Source: Clostridia bacterium (GTDB taxonomy: Bacteria > Bacillota > Clostridia > Lachnospirales > Lachnospiraceae). From it: a stretch of DNA of 64,000 nucleotides. The stretch spans positions 62,001 through 126,000 of the forward strand of contig QKJQ01000027.1 in the NCBI GenBank assembly GCA_003249225.1, in the 5' to 3' direction. The position numbers and the translations under genes were made by a program. The notes under the pieces are model-generated. The model was not told the DNA's origin. It was given only the letters and a program-made list of their open reading frames with translations, and ran no database searches. Below are positions 1-9,088 of the stretch, piece after piece; the stretch's first letter is position 1, and the number at the start of each line of letters is the position of its first letter.

Positions 1-546
1 ATCTTCACAATGTGCAAAGACTGGTATATGGTTGAGCTTTGCCTGTATCATGGCATCCTTATATACCTTAGAATTCATGACGGACTTTCCGTCTTCACTA
101 ATTGCACCAACTCCATGCTTTACCATACCCGTAATATCTGCCGGATACAGTCCCTCCTGATTCATTGTTACGGCACCGATTGGTATCACTTTAACAACAG
201 CATCACTCTTTATCCTGGTATTCAGATTTTCAATCAGATCACCGGAATCCATGACCGGCTGTGTATTTGGCATAGGACATATGGTAGTAAAACCTCCAGC
301 TGCAGCTGCCTTTGTTCCGGAGCATATGGTCTCTTTATGTTCGTATCCCGGTTCCCGTAAATGCACATGAAGATCTATAAATCCCGGCATTACAGTGAAC
401 CCTTTTGCATCGATTACCTGATCCGCATTCTCAGATAAACTCTCTCCGATTACAGAAATACAGGCATCCTCAATTAAAATATCCCGGATGCCTTCCAACT
501 TTGAAATCGGATCTATTATATATCCGTTCTTAATTAACAGCTTCAA
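1..546 (-). CDS. pyrC: Dihydroorotase, C-terminal part outside the window
   Basis: This amidohydrolase of de novo pyrimidine synthesis cyclises N-carbamoyl-aspartate to dihydroorotate. The 182 visible N-terminal residues run in frame to the window edge. Near residue 60 is the metal-binding stretch [10 protein letters not shown], typical of class I dihydroorotases, followed by [12 protein letters not shown] and MPNTQP. The window ends at a HCED motif that belongs to the metal site. There is no ATG at the right place. A TTG at 544-546 directly after an AGGAGG-type ribosome binding site gives [13 protein letters not shown], the usual family N-terminus. The gene starts 12 bases after the NUDIX stop codon, so the two are probably co-transcribed. 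Confidence 0.93.
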   Translation of the reverse strand, partial: MKLLIKNGYIIDPISKLEGIRDILIEDACISVIGESLSENADQVIDAKGFTVMPGFIDLHVHLREPGYEHKETICSGTKAAAAGGFTTICPMPNTQPVMDSGDLIENLNTRIKSDAVVKVIPIGAVTMNQEGLYPADITGMVKHGVGAISEDGKSVMNSKVYKDAMIQAKLNHIPVFAHCED

Positions 547-558
547 ATCTCCTGCCTC

Positions 559-954
559 CTATAATCCAGCTTTCATAATGTCTTCTAAAACATTCTTATT
601 GCTTAATTTTTCCGCGATTTCATCTTTGTCAATCCATTCAAAATCGCGTAGCTCCTCTGATAATATGATTTCATTATCAAAGGCTCTGCAAAGGTAGCAG
701 ATTCCTATATTGCAGGTATCACCGACAACATAGGTCCAGGTATAAAAAATTCGTTCTGTATATACTTCCAAACCGACCTGTTCACGGACCAGTCGTTCTG
801 CTCCATGTTCCGGTTTTTCGCCAAACATTAGACTCCCATCAACAAACTCCCATTGAAATGGATCTGCGATCCTGTCATCGTACCAACGATTCACAATAAG
901 GAATTTATCCTCATATTGAACAATGGATTTAAGCTTAACCTGAAACTTTTCCAT
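559..954 (-). CDS. NUDIX hydrolase
   Basis: This is a 131-residue NUDIX-fold protein that would hydrolyse a nucleoside diphosphate linked to another moiety; the substrate cannot be told from sequence. The NUDIX box lies at about residues 40-62. The leading G, the x5-E and the central R are present, but the consensus REUxEExGU reads RLVREQVGL, so the first glutamate is leucine and the second glutamate of the pair is glutamine. Metal binding may therefore be weakened. The start is an ATG after a GGAGG site. The gene sits just upstream of pyrC and may be part of a short operon with it. Confidence 0.8.
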   Translation of the reverse strand: MEKFQVKLKSIVQYEDKFLIVNRWYDDRIADPFQWEFVDGSLMFGEKPEHGAERLVREQVGLEVYTERIFYTWTYVVGDTCNIGICYLCRAFDNEIILSEELRDFEWIDKDEIAEKLSNKNVLEDIMKAGL

Positions 955-1090
955 GGAATCCTCCGATCATCTTCTCATAAATCCTTTATTACATTTAAAA
1001 TAGTATACCACATGTAATATATATGGAACAAGTAAAAATTGCAAAAGATGTGTGTAAACCTCGGTTCTACCTCTAGGAATAATTTATCCC

Positions 1091-1118
1091 TTGACATTTA
1101 GAATTCAGTTGTTATACT
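1091..1118 (+). promoter_or_regulatory. Sigma-A promoter of thiT
   Basis: TTGACA at 1091-1096 and TATACT at 1113-1118 are separated by 16 bases. Transcription would start about 20 bases before the riboswitch aptamer. Confidence 0.7.
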
Positions 1119-1142
1119 TGTCATGTAAATTTTATTATGAAA

Positions 1143-1226
1143 CGCTAGGGGCGCCCACAGCTGAGAAGTGCGACTGCACTGTCCCTCATCACTTGATCCG
1201 GATAATACCGGCGTAAGGAAGCAAGT
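1143..1226 (+). promoter_or_regulatory. TPP (THI-box) riboswitch
   Basis: The conserved THI-box elements are present in order: a 5' strand with GGGGCGCC, CTGAGA at 1161-1166, then ACTTGATCCGGATAATACC and GCGTAAGGAAGC. The aptamer binds thiamine pyrophosphate and sits between a sigma-A promoter and thiT, so thiamine uptake is expected to be shut off when TPP is plentiful. Confidence 0.95.
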
Positions 1227-1235
1227 TTTAAGTGG

Positions 1236-1270
1236 CCCCTCCTCGCGCATAATCCGAAGGAGGTTTTTTT
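1236..1270 (+). terminator. Riboswitch expression platform: hairpin containing the thiT ribosome binding site
   Basis: CCTCCT at 1238-1243 can pair with AGGAGG at 1258-1263. The 3' arm is the Shine-Dalgarno sequence of thiT and is followed by eight T residues and the ATG. The same hairpin could end transcription and hide the ribosome binding site. AGGGGC at 1147-1152 in the aptamer is complementary to GCCCCT at 1235-1240, which gives a plausible alternative pairing when TPP is absent. Confidence 0.7.
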
Positions 1271-1271
1271 T

Positions 1272-1967
1272 ATGTTTGAATTCTTTGCAACAAAACTTGA
1301 CGATGGTTATGGCGGATATTATTATAGCCTAACAACGGCTGGTTATATCGCCGCATTCCTCGTTGCTCTACTTCTTGTAATCAGTGTTGCCTTTCTGGTT
1401 CAGCAGACATCCTCAGGCAAGAAGAAAATATTCAGCGTTAAACAGTTGGTCTTCTGTTCAGCGGCAATCGCTCTTGCCGTTGTAGCATCAATGATCAAAC
1501 TGCCAATACGAATGCCTATGGGCGGATCAGCAACCTTTTTAAGCATGCTATTCATTTGTCTGATCGGTTACTGGTACGGAACAAAAATCGGAGTTATAAC
1601 AGCTCTTGCCTATGGTGCGTTGCAATTAATCATCGACCCTTTTATCATCAGCATCCCGCAGATGCTCGTCGATTATATTTTTGCTTTTGGTGCACTTGGG
1701 CTTTCCGGCGTTTTCCATAATGCAAAACACGGTCTGATCAAAGGTTACCTTTTGGGCATTCTCGGAAGATTTCTGTTCGCTTTCCTCTCCGGTCTGATCT
1801 TCTTCGCTCAGTATGCCTCTGAATACAATATGATTCCTGTTGTTTATTCAGCTGCCTATAATTTCACCTATATTGCAGCAGAAGCATTCATAACCTTGAT
1901 CATTATCGCTCTCCCTCCAGTTTCAAATGCATTAAAGATCGTAAAACGATACGCAAATGAAGCATAG
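1272..1967 (+). CDS. thiT: Thiamine-specific ECF transporter S component ThiT (YuaJ)
   Basis: This integral membrane protein binds thiamine with high affinity and works with the shared energy-coupling module (EcfA, EcfA', EcfT), which is not encoded here. It has about seven hydrophobic segments, roughly at residues 20-45, 57-76, 86-104, 108-130, 135-155, 162-187 and 195-220. The stretch IPQMLVDYIFAFGALGLSG and the following LGILGRF segment match the substrate-binding core of the ThiT family. At 231 residues it is longer than the usual 180-200, because of an extra N-terminal hydrophobic segment. A TPP riboswitch directly upstream supports the assignment. It is monocistronic, with two hairpin terminators downstream. 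Confidence 0.92.
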   Translation: MFEFFATKLDDGYGGYYYSLTTAGYIAAFLVALLLVISVAFLVQQTSSGKKKIFSVKQLVFCSAAIALAVVASMIKLPIRMPMGGSATFLSMLFICLIGYWYGTKIGVITALAYGALQLIIDPFIISIPQMLVDYIFAFGALGLSGVFHNAKHGLIKGYLLGILGRFLFAFLSGLIFFAQYASEYNMIPVVYSAAYNFTYIAAEAFITLIIIALPPVSNALKIVKRYANEA

Positions 1968-2125
1968 ATCTTGTTAAAAAAGTCATACTTATACCGTAAT
2001 ATATCCAATAATGTAATTCATAATTTGATTCACTTTGCCATATGCAGTAAGAGAACTCATTATCGAATTCCCTCTGCTGTACCTATTTGCTTATTTATCA
2101 CATCATTTCTGCGCTTCTTCTACAT

Positions 2126-2165
2126 AACGTGTGAAAGAATAGTTTTTTCTTTCACACGTTTTTTA
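2126..2165 (+). terminator. Terminator of thiT
   Basis: The 12-base arms AACGTGTGAAAG and CTTTCACACGTT enclose an 11-base loop and are followed by a T run. Confidence 0.85.
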
Positions 2166-2276
2166 TAATTAGTTAATCTGTCTATATCATTTTCATTTTC
2201 ATTTGATAAAATATATTGAAATTGCTTATCATCAAAGCACTTCTAAAAACGCTATAACCTGCCCTTGGAATATAGA

Positions 2277-2323
2277 AATGCCATTCTTTCCCCTAACTGG
2301 TTAAAGAATGGCGTTATTGTTTT
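2277..2323 (+). terminator. Second terminator-like hairpin
   Basis: AATGCCATTCTTT at 2277-2289 pairs with AAAGAATGGCGTT at 2303-2315, with one G-T pair, followed by ATTGTTTTTT. It lies about 110 bases after the first thiT terminator and just before the inverted-repeat element. Confidence 0.65.
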
Positions 2324-2342
2324 TTACTTCATTTCATTATTG

Positions 2343-2543
2343 AATATAATATGATGTTGAGGTCAAAAGGTATTTTGCCCTCTGATACGTACGGATTGTT
2401 ACGAACTATGTGCTCTCACAATCCTAAAACACTCGAAATTCGCCATTCCATGGCTACTTTCTCGTGTTTTACGGGTCTCAAAGTCATGCTTATTCATGCA
2501 AGCATGAATCACATGACCTTTTGACCCTAGTATCATAATATTA
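2343..2543. repeat. MITE-like inverted-repeat element of about 200 bp
   Basis: Both ends carry an imperfect inverted repeat with the core ATGAT-N5-GGTCAAAAGGT (left about 2351-2371; right about 2515-2535, reversed). Inside are two further stem-loops. TAAAACACTCGAAA at 2425-2438 pairs with TTTCTCGTGTTTTA at 2458-2471 (12 of 14), and ATTCATGC at 2492-2499 pairs with GCATGAAT at 2502-2509. No open reading frame of note is inside. It fills the gap between the thiT terminators and the 3' end of the pyridoxal kinase gene. It could be a non-autonomous mobile element or a structured RNA. Confidence 0.55.
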
Positions 2544-3380
2544 GTTAATTTTCAGGGTGTGCAATAGTTCTTCGAAACATACACCATCTTCTTTGGGTAT
2601 ATCCATTTCAATCGATTTTTTTATGCATCTTTTTATAAAGACAGAAGCTTTTCTTACTGATTTATAAAAATCCACACCATTTACAGCATCTGCTGCAATA
2701 ATAGAAGCAAAAATATCTCCTGTCCCTGAATATGACCTATTTATTTTTTGTGTTCGAAAGACCTTTGGTTCCACACCACGGACACTAACATAGTTTGCAA
2801 TATAACTGCCTTGTCTGATTCCCGTGATAACAACTTTGTCCGGACCAAGATCATTTAAAATCATAGCCATTTCCTTTAGTTCTTTTGCGCTCCAGCCTTC
2901 TTCTTTATATTTTTTCCCGGTAAGAATGCAGGCTTCTGTTATATTCGGAGTAAGAATATCCGCTGATTCAGCAAGCGTCTTCATACGTTCACAGTGATCC
3001 TGCGAGAATTTAATGTATGTCTTCCCATTATCGCCCATAACCGGATCTACCACAACGATGGTTTCCGGTGTTGCAAAATTGCGGATAAAATCTTTTACTA
3101 TTTCAATTTGTTTTTCAGACCCCAGGTAACCTGACATAATTCCCTGAAAGTTCAGATCAAGCTTCCTCCAATTATCAATATATTCTGGCAGTCGATCCGT
3201 ATAATCATCACAGTAATAATTGGGATAAGCGGTATGATTTGAGAAAATAGCCGTCGGCACCGGACACATCTGAATTTTCATATATGACACGATTGGCATG
3301 GATACCGTTATAGAACAACGGCCGAAACCGGATATATCATTTATGGATGCTATCTTTTTCTGATGATTGTGTTCCCCCAT
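2541..3380 (-). CDS. Pyridoxal/pyridoxamine kinase family protein
   Basis: This is a 279-residue ribokinase-superfamily enzyme expected to phosphorylate the 5'-hydroxymethyl group of a B6 vitamer (pyridoxal, pyridoxamine) in salvage. The N-terminus IASINDISGFGRCSITVSMP is characteristic of the PdxK/PdxY group, VVVDPVMGDNGKTY is the central substrate and metal region, and SYSGTGDIFAS near residue 222 carries the anion hole and the catalytic aspartate. Start ATG follows a GGAG site. The related ThiD kinases of thiamine synthesis have a similar fold, but their N-terminal motif differs. The 3' end abuts the inverted-repeat element. Confidence 0.85.
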   Translation of the reverse strand: MGEHNHQKKIASINDISGFGRCSITVSMPIVSYMKIQMCPVPTAIFSNHTAYPNYYCDDYTDRLPEYIDNWRKLDLNFQGIMSGYLGSEKQIEIVKDFIRNFATPETIVVVDPVMGDNGKTYIKFSQDHCERMKTLAESADILTPNITEACILTGKKYKEEGWSAKELKEMAMILNDLGPDKVVITGIRQGSYIANYVSVRGVEPKVFRTQKINRSYSGTGDIFASIIAADAVNGVDFYKSVRKASVFIKRCIKKSIEMDIPKEDGVCFEELLHTLKIN

Positions 3381-3426
3381 AAAATCTCCATTCTTGTAAT
3401 TGCTAAATTGACAGTAATATTAATGT

Positions 3427-5175
3427 TCAATTGATTTGATAATCGGATACTACCGCCTGAATGCTTCTTGTTCCTTTGTATTCGTTGATTCCCGGATAAT
3501 AAGCAACATGCATGCGGACTTGATTTTCTTTTCTCTGATACATGTTCTTTACTTCACTCTCACCATAAACATTACAAAGCTCTTGTTCCATATCTTCAGC
3601 ATTACCAAAATATACCGCTTCCATTCTGGCTTTGTATTCATTCATTAGTGACAGTTTCATAAAATTCTTATTCTTCCCCATCAGAAACGCTCCAGTAACC
3701 CTTACATTACGTTCAGCAAACACCGGCTTTTGATTGCCGTTGCCAAATGGTTCCAAAAGTTTTAACTCCTCAATGAATTCTTCATTTATATATGCAAAAG
3801 GCAGAACAATATCAATGGACAGCTTTGGAATCAGATCATCTTCAGTCAGGGTACAATTGGCATTGAGCTGATTTCGTAAAGCATTAATATTTTTTTCTTC
3901 CATAGACAGGCCGGCGGCAAGAGGATGACCACCAAATTTCAACAACAGATCACTGCACTTTGTAAGCTCCTGGGTTATAGCGTAAGCATCAATCGATCGT
4001 GCCGATCCTTTCACGCAATTCTCGCCGTCTGTGAGTATAATGGCAGGACGGTTGACTGCTTCTCTGATCTTTCCTGCAATAATACCCGCAAGACTTTCAT
4101 GACAATCCGGAAGATAAAGAACCAGTACTTTATGCCCTTTATTCAAATACTCTTCCATTTGTTTTTTTGCTTCGTTAACACCTTGTACTGTCAGTTCTTT
4201 TCTTGCTGAATTTAACTCCTTCAGTGCGATTGCACTTGTTCTTGCGCTTTCTTTATCCGTTTCGAGCAAAAGCTTCATTCCTCTTTCGGCTGTTTCAAGG
4301 CGTCCCCCCGCATTTATACATGGACCGATAATGAATCCAAGATGATACGTCGAGAGTTCCTCAAGCATCAGTTCATTGCAGGTCGCCAACGCACGAATTC
4401 CCAGATTTTTTGTCTGTGGAAATTTTCTAAGACCAAGTTTAACAATTGCTCTGTTCTCGCCGCTTAACTCAACCACATCGCAGACGGTTGCAATTGCTGC
4501 CAATTCAATATATTCTTCAACGATTTGATTGTTCTTATGAGTATTCTCTGACAGTGACATAGCCTCTATGAGTTTTAATGCTACCGCTGCACCGCATAAT
4601 TTCTTATATGGATAATTGCATGTTTCCTGTTTGGGATTTATAACAGCATCAGCTTTTGGAAGAACCTCCGGACAATCATGATGATCGGTAATTATAACTC
4701 TTATTCCAAGTTCTTTGGCATATGCCGTCTGTTCAACAGCACTGATCCCATTATCACAGGTAACAAGGATATCGATTTTATCCTCACTTGCTTCTTTGAT
4801 CATATTAATATTGATACCATAACCATCACGTATTCTTTCCGGTATTCTGTAGTCAACAACTGCTCCCAGCGCCTGAAAAGCTTGAAACAGCAGATAGGTT
4901 GCAACTACACCATCAACATCATAATCTCCAATAATTCTAATTCTGCTTTTGTTACGGATCGCACGATGAAGAATATCACATGCTGTATCCATATCCTTTA
5001 AAAGCATGGGTGAATTCAGGTGTTCATAGGTTGGGTAAAGATAATCCTTAATATCATCTTTATTTTCCAGATTACGATTAATAAGCAGTCTGGCAGTCAT
5101 TTCGCTGACACCAAACTGCTCCATAATTGAATTAACAGGTCCAATTTTGTTTTTTATCATCCATTTCTGCTTCAT
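3427..5175 (-). CDS. recJ: Single-stranded-DNA-specific exonuclease RecJ
   Basis: RecJ degrades single-stranded DNA 5' to 3' in recombinational and mismatch repair. The DHH-family phosphoesterase core is clear: IIGDYDVDGVVATYLL, then VTCDNGIS, ITDHHDCPE and the DHHA1-type region with GGRLETAERG and KFGGHPLAAGLSM. The length of 582 residues is normal. The reading frame extends further 5', but an AAGGA site five bases before the ATG at 5175 supports the shorter protein beginning MKQKWMIKN. It lies downstream of secDF on the same strand, an order also known in Bacillus. A 12-bp-arm hairpin precedes the start. Confidence 0.93.
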   Translation of the reverse strand: MKQKWMIKNKIGPVNSIMEQFGVSEMTARLLINRNLENKDDIKDYLYPTYEHLNSPMLLKDMDTACDILHRAIRNKSRIRIIGDYDVDGVVATYLLFQAFQALGAVVDYRIPERIRDGYGININMIKEASEDKIDILVTCDNGISAVEQTAYAKELGIRVIITDHHDCPEVLPKADAVINPKQETCNYPYKKLCGAAVALKLIEAMSLSENTHKNNQIVEEYIELAAIATVCDVVELSGENRAIVKLGLRKFPQTKNLGIRALATCNELMLEELSTYHLGFIIGPCINAGGRLETAERGMKLLLETDKESARTSAIALKELNSARKELTVQGVNEAKKQMEEYLNKGHKVLVLYLPDCHESLAGIIAGKIREAVNRPAIILTDGENCVKGSARSIDAYAITQELTKCSDLLLKFGGHPLAAGLSMEEKNINALRNQLNANCTLTEDDLIPKLSIDIVLPFAYINEEFIEELKLLEPFGNGNQKPVFAERNVRVTGAFLMGKNKNFMKLSLMNEYKARMEAVYFGNAEDMEQELCNVYGESEVKNMYQRKENQVRMHVAYYPGINEYKGTRSIQAVVSDYQIN

Positions 5176-5192
5176 ACAATTCCTTAAATGAA

Positions 5193-5247
5193 TCATCTGC
5201 AGCATGAGTGTTATCTATAAAAATAGTAAACTTCGTGCTGCAGATGA
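5193..5247 (-). promoter_or_regulatory. Long-loop hairpin in the recJ leader
   Basis: TCATCTGCAGCA at 5193-5204 is the exact reverse complement of TGCTGCAGATGA at 5236-5247, with a 31-base loop. It lies between the secDF stop and the recJ ribosome binding site and has no T run, so it looks more like an intercistronic processing or stability element than a terminator. Confidence 0.5.
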
Positions 5248-5304
5248 ATTAATCATGTTCTGTTTTATTTAGTAAGGGATGTCAATATTCCGTCTTTTCG
5301 GAAG

Positions 5305-7557
5305 TTACGCTTCTTTCTTTCTTTTACTCTGGAGGAAATGCCATACTGGTCCGGTAAGTAATGCGGAGGAATATCCACCGGAGATAATACCGATCATCAA
5401 CGGAATCGCAAACTCGCGTACGGAATCCATACCAAAGATTACAAGTGCAACGACTGTAAATAATGTGGTTAAAGAAGTATCAATGCTTCGGTTCATGGTA
5501 CTTGTGATACTGTCATTGACTACATCAGCTACGGTAACTTTTTTCAGCTTCAATGACATATTTTCACGAATACGGTCAAAGATAACGATGGTAGCATTGA
5601 TCGAGTATCCGACAATGGTCAGCATACACGCAATAAATGTGCTTCCGACAGAAATATACCGACTGGCCAGAGCATATACTGTTAAAACAATAAATACATC
5701 ATGTAACAGCGCAAGAATTGCACTGGCTGCGAAGGTAAGGTTCTTGAATCGGATCCAGATATAAATCAGCATGAAAATTGTCGCAATACCAACGGCAAGC
5801 ATAGCATCTTTTCTCATATCACTGCTTACTGTTGCGCTGATATTCTCCGTTGTAATAAGTTCAGGATCCACCCCATAGGTACTTACAAGGTAATCTGAAA
5901 TCTCTGCACGTTGATCCTGTGTAAGATTTTTTGTTTTTATAATTGCACTATTGGTAGATTCTACAAGCGAAACTTCTGCAGTCAGACCAGTGATACCATT
6001 CACTCCAGTTTCTAACTGAAGCTGAATGTCATCCGGCATCGCATCACTAAAGGTAACTTCTGTAGATGTACCACCCACAAAGTCAAGGTTATATCCAAAG
6101 ATCGTTCCAATGGTCGCTTTGTTGAATATCATCGCGCCAATACCGATCAATATCAGTGTTGCAGATATGATTACGCAGATCTTTCCATTTTTAACATAAT
6201 TACGAAGTTTTGTCTTTCTTGCTTTACCAAAAGCTTTTTCACTCTTTAATCCAAGATTGAACATTGCAGATAAAATTGCTCTTGTAACCACAAGGGCTGT
6301 AAACATGGAAAGAACAATACCAATACCAAGTGTGATCGCAAAACCTTTTACTGTACCGGATCCAAGGAAATAAAGAACAATCGCAGCGATCAAAGTGGTT
6401 ATATTACCATCAAGAATAGCAGACATGGATTTTTTGAATCCAATCTTCATACTGGAACGTATTGTCTTTCCTGTTGCCATCTCTTCATAAATACGGTTGA
6501 AAATAATGACGTTGGCATCGACCGCCATACCGATCGATAGGATAATACCCGCGACACCGGGCAGTGTTAAGGTCACACTAAAGATGTTGAGAGTAATAAC
6601 AATCATACATACATAAATGATCAATGCAATAGACGCCGCAAAACCTGGCACCCTGTAATTGAATATAAGGAAAATGATAACAAGAATGAATCCGATCAGA
6701 CCTGCCAGTAAGCTTGTCTGTATTGCTTCGGATCCAAGTTTTGCACCAACGATCTGAGAACGGATCTCTTCCAGTTCAAGAGGAAGTGCACCGATACGGA
6801 TCGTTGAAGATAATTCACTTGCATTCTCATAGGAAGACTGACCTTCAATAACAGCAGATGTTCCGGTGATCGTAGTTTTTACCGTTGGAGCTACAATAAC
6901 ATCTCCGTCGTATACAATGGCAAGAATGCTTCGAAGATCTACTGATGTATAGCTATAATACTGACTTGCCTCAGCAGTAGCTGCCTGGAACTTGGTAGCA
7001 CCATCGGAATTCAGCGTAAGCTTAACAAGATACTGTACTGTTACGTCTGATTTGTCAATATACGGCTGTGCATCTGCAATGTCAGAGCCATCCAGAACAA
7101 CAAGACCGTCTGCGATAATTTCGTCCATTGATCTTGTAAGTTCGTATTTTCCAGTCTCTGAATTGTAAGCAATGTTTTCAACGCCGCCATCTTTCTCAGC
7201 ATAGATGAAATAAATACTGCCGATGCGTCCCATATCTTCAAGAATCGCATTCGCATCCGTTACATGAGGAATATCAACGTTGATTCGATTATTTCCTTCA
7301 ATATAAACAGCCGATTCCGTGCTCTTCTCTTCAGCACGAAGACGAAGCTTTAATTTTGCATCTTCCATCTCTTCTGCGGTTGGATCTTCTTTTACAGTCT
7401 GGTATGTTATACTTACACCGCCAGCAAGATCAAGTCCCAGTTTTACATCATAGATACTTCCCGTTTGATTTGAACCGAATCCAAAAAATGCAATGAATCC
7501 AAGTATTCCAATTGTGGCAACAATACCGATCAATTGAAGTATGCCTTTCTTTTTCAT
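5305..7557 (-). CDS. secDF: Fused protein translocase subunit SecDF
   Basis: This proton-driven accessory of the Sec channel pulls exported proteins out of the membrane. It is a single 750-residue polypeptide carrying both halves. The SecD half (about 1-435) has an N-terminal membrane segment at 8-27, the motif KLGLDLAGGVSITY, a large extracytoplasmic domain and five membrane segments including GMAVDANVIIFNRIYEE. The SecF half (about 450-750) has LDFVGGTSTEV and five more segments including GYSINATIVIFDRIREN. The fusion is known in Bacillus and many clostridia. Start ATG follows a GAGG site. Downstream is recJ, upstream the SCIFF maturase. Confidence 0.95.
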   Translation of the reverse strand: MKKKGILQLIGIVATIGILGFIAFFGFGSNQTGSIYDVKLGLDLAGGVSITYQTVKEDPTAEEMEDAKLKLRLRAEEKSTESAVYIEGNNRINVDIPHVTDANAILEDMGRIGSIYFIYAEKDGGVENIAYNSETGKYELTRSMDEIIADGLVVLDGSDIADAQPYIDKSDVTVQYLVKLTLNSDGATKFQAATAEASQYYSYTSVDLRSILAIVYDGDVIVAPTVKTTITGTSAVIEGQSSYENASELSSTIRIGALPLELEEIRSQIVGAKLGSEAIQTSLLAGLIGFILVIIFLIFNYRVPGFAASIALIIYVCMIVITLNIFSVTLTLPGVAGIILSIGMAVDANVIIFNRIYEEMATGKTIRSSMKIGFKKSMSAILDGNITTLIAAIVLYFLGSGTVKGFAITLGIGIVLSMFTALVVTRAILSAMFNLGLKSEKAFGKARKTKLRNYVKNGKICVIISATLILIGIGAMIFNKATIGTIFGYNLDFVGGTSTEVTFSDAMPDDIQLQLETGVNGITGLTAEVSLVESTNSAIIKTKNLTQDQRAEISDYLVSTYGVDPELITTENISATVSSDMRKDAMLAVGIATIFMLIYIWIRFKNLTFAASAILALLHDVFIVLTVYALASRYISVGSTFIACMLTIVGYSINATIVIFDRIRENMSLKLKKVTVADVVNDSITSTMNRSIDTSLTTLFTVVALVIFGMDSVREFAIPLMIGIISGGYSSALLTGPVWHFLQSKRKKEA

Positions 7558-7589
7558 AACCTCGTTACCCCCGAATTATTTTTCTTTCT

Positions 7590-9014
7590 TTAATTACTGC
7601 TGTTATCCTCCGCAGCCTGAATCATTAATGCACATTCCACTCTTTTTTTCTGAAGCTCACACCCAAGATCATAGGTTCCATATATGGACCCGCCATATTT
7701 GTAGGCATTCGCTGCGCAGCCTCCGCTGCAGTAGAATTTTGAAAAACAATTCTTACAATTGTCTTTCGCATAAACATTCAGTGCTTTGAATTCCTCTCTC
7801 AGCTTTTCATTTGTAACACCCTCATCAACATTCCCCATAAGAAAATCATCTTCTCCGACAAACTGATGACACGGATAGAGATCGCCCCAAGGTGTTACCG
7901 CCAGATACTCTGTTCCCGAGCCACAGCCTGAAAGCCGTTTGGCAACGCATGGTCCGCCTGAGAGATCCAGCATAAAGTGAAAGAAATTGATCCATTTTCC
8001 TTCTTTTCTTCGTTCTAAAATATACTTCGCCAGAATATCATACTGTTCCATGATTCCGGGTATATCTTCTTCTTTGATAGCATAACTTTCCATATCACCT
8101 GCCACAACAGGTTCGATAGAAATCTGCTCAAATCCTTTCTCAGAAAGATGTTTAACATCTTCAGAAAAGTCAAGATTATTGTGTGTGAATGTTCCACGGA
8201 CATAATAATTCTTCTGATCACGGCTTTTTGCCACCTTGATGTACTTAGGCATGATCAGATCATAGCTGCCACTTTCATTCCGAAAAGGCCTCATTTTATC
8301 ATTCACTTCTCTGCGCCCATCGATACTTAACACAATATTACTCATTTCTTTGTTTGCAAACTCAATAATATCGTCATTCAGCAAAACACCATTGGTTGTA
8401 AGCGTAAAACGAAATTTTTTATTATGCAGCTTTTCCTGCTCTCTGCCATAGGCAACAAGATCTTTAACGACTTGAAAATTCATCAAAGGCTCGCCACCAA
8501 AAAAATCAACTTCCAGGTTATGACGGCTGCCTGAACTTTGAATAAGGAAATCAAGCGCTTTTTTCCCGACTTCATAACTCATCAATGCCCGTCTTCCATG
8601 ATATTCTCCTTCTTCCGCAAAACAATAGCGGCAGGCGAGATTACAATCATGGGCAATATGAAGGCAGAGTGCTTTCACGACAGTTTCACGATTGCCAAAC
8701 TCTTCAATGTATGATTCGTAAATATCTTCAGAATAAAGCTGACCTTCTTTTTTCATCTCCGAAATCGTATTATAAATCTCCTCGATTTCATTTTGAAATG
8801 TTACTCTGGTCAGTTCCTGCTCTGCTTCTGCCTCATAAACGTCTAGTTTTTCTTTGTTATCATACATTTGCAGCATTGAAGCGACTAACTCATCCTTACC
8901 GCAGGAATCAAAAAGTGATATAACATCATAGGTCATCTCATCCGTTATATGGACCATTCCACTGTTAACATCGAGAACAATATTATATCCGTTGTTCTTA
9001 AACTGGTGTATCAC
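7590..9014 (-). CDS. scfB: SCIFF peptide maturase, thioether-forming radical SAM enzyme
   Basis: This radical SAM/SPASM enzyme installs a sulfur-to-alpha-carbon thioether crosslink in the SCIFF peptide. The SAM cluster motif CNLACRYCFA is near residue 105. FFGGEPLMNF follows, and the C-terminal SPASM region is cysteine rich (CVAKRLSGCGSGTEY, CHQF, CKNCFSKFYCSGGCAAN), expected to hold two more iron-sulfur clusters. The start is inferred as GTG at 9014, which follows a GAGGAG site and gives MIHQFKNNGYNIVLDVNSG, the family N-terminus; a longer in-frame extension has no good site. The precursor gene lies 74 bases upstream. Proximity to secDF is common for this system. Confidence 0.93.
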   Translation of the reverse strand: MIHQFKNNGYNIVLDVNSGMVHITDEMTYDVISLFDSCGKDELVASMLQMYDNKEKLDVYEAEAEQELTRVTFQNEIEEIYNTISEMKKEGQLYSEDIYESYIEEFGNRETVVKALCLHIAHDCNLACRYCFAEEGEYHGRRALMSYEVGKKALDFLIQSSGSRHNLEVDFFGGEPLMNFQVVKDLVAYGREQEKLHNKKFRFTLTTNGVLLNDDIIEFANKEMSNIVLSIDGRREVNDKMRPFRNESGSYDLIMPKYIKVAKSRDQKNYYVRGTFTHNNLDFSEDVKHLSEKGFEQISIEPVVAGDMESYAIKEEDIPGIMEQYDILAKYILERRKEGKWINFFHFMLDLSGGPCVAKRLSGCGSGTEYLAVTPWGDLYPCHQFVGEDDFLMGNVDEGVTNEKLREEFKALNVYAKDNCKNCFSKFYCSGGCAANAYKYGGSIYGTYDLGCELQKKRVECALMIQAAEDNSSN

Positions 9015-9088
9015 CTGGTAAACTCCTCTCATAACAAGAAGTAAGCAGCGGCACATTCGACGCTGCTTCTCTTCATTCTTTATCTTCT

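Noticed and set aside
1971-2168. 65-residue frame after thiT
   Set aside because: It has no ribosome binding site, runs straight through the thiT terminator and has unremarkable composition.
5279-5764. 161-residue plus-strand frame
   Set aside because: It is antisense to the SecF half of secDF; its hydrophobic look reflects membrane-helix codons on the other strand.
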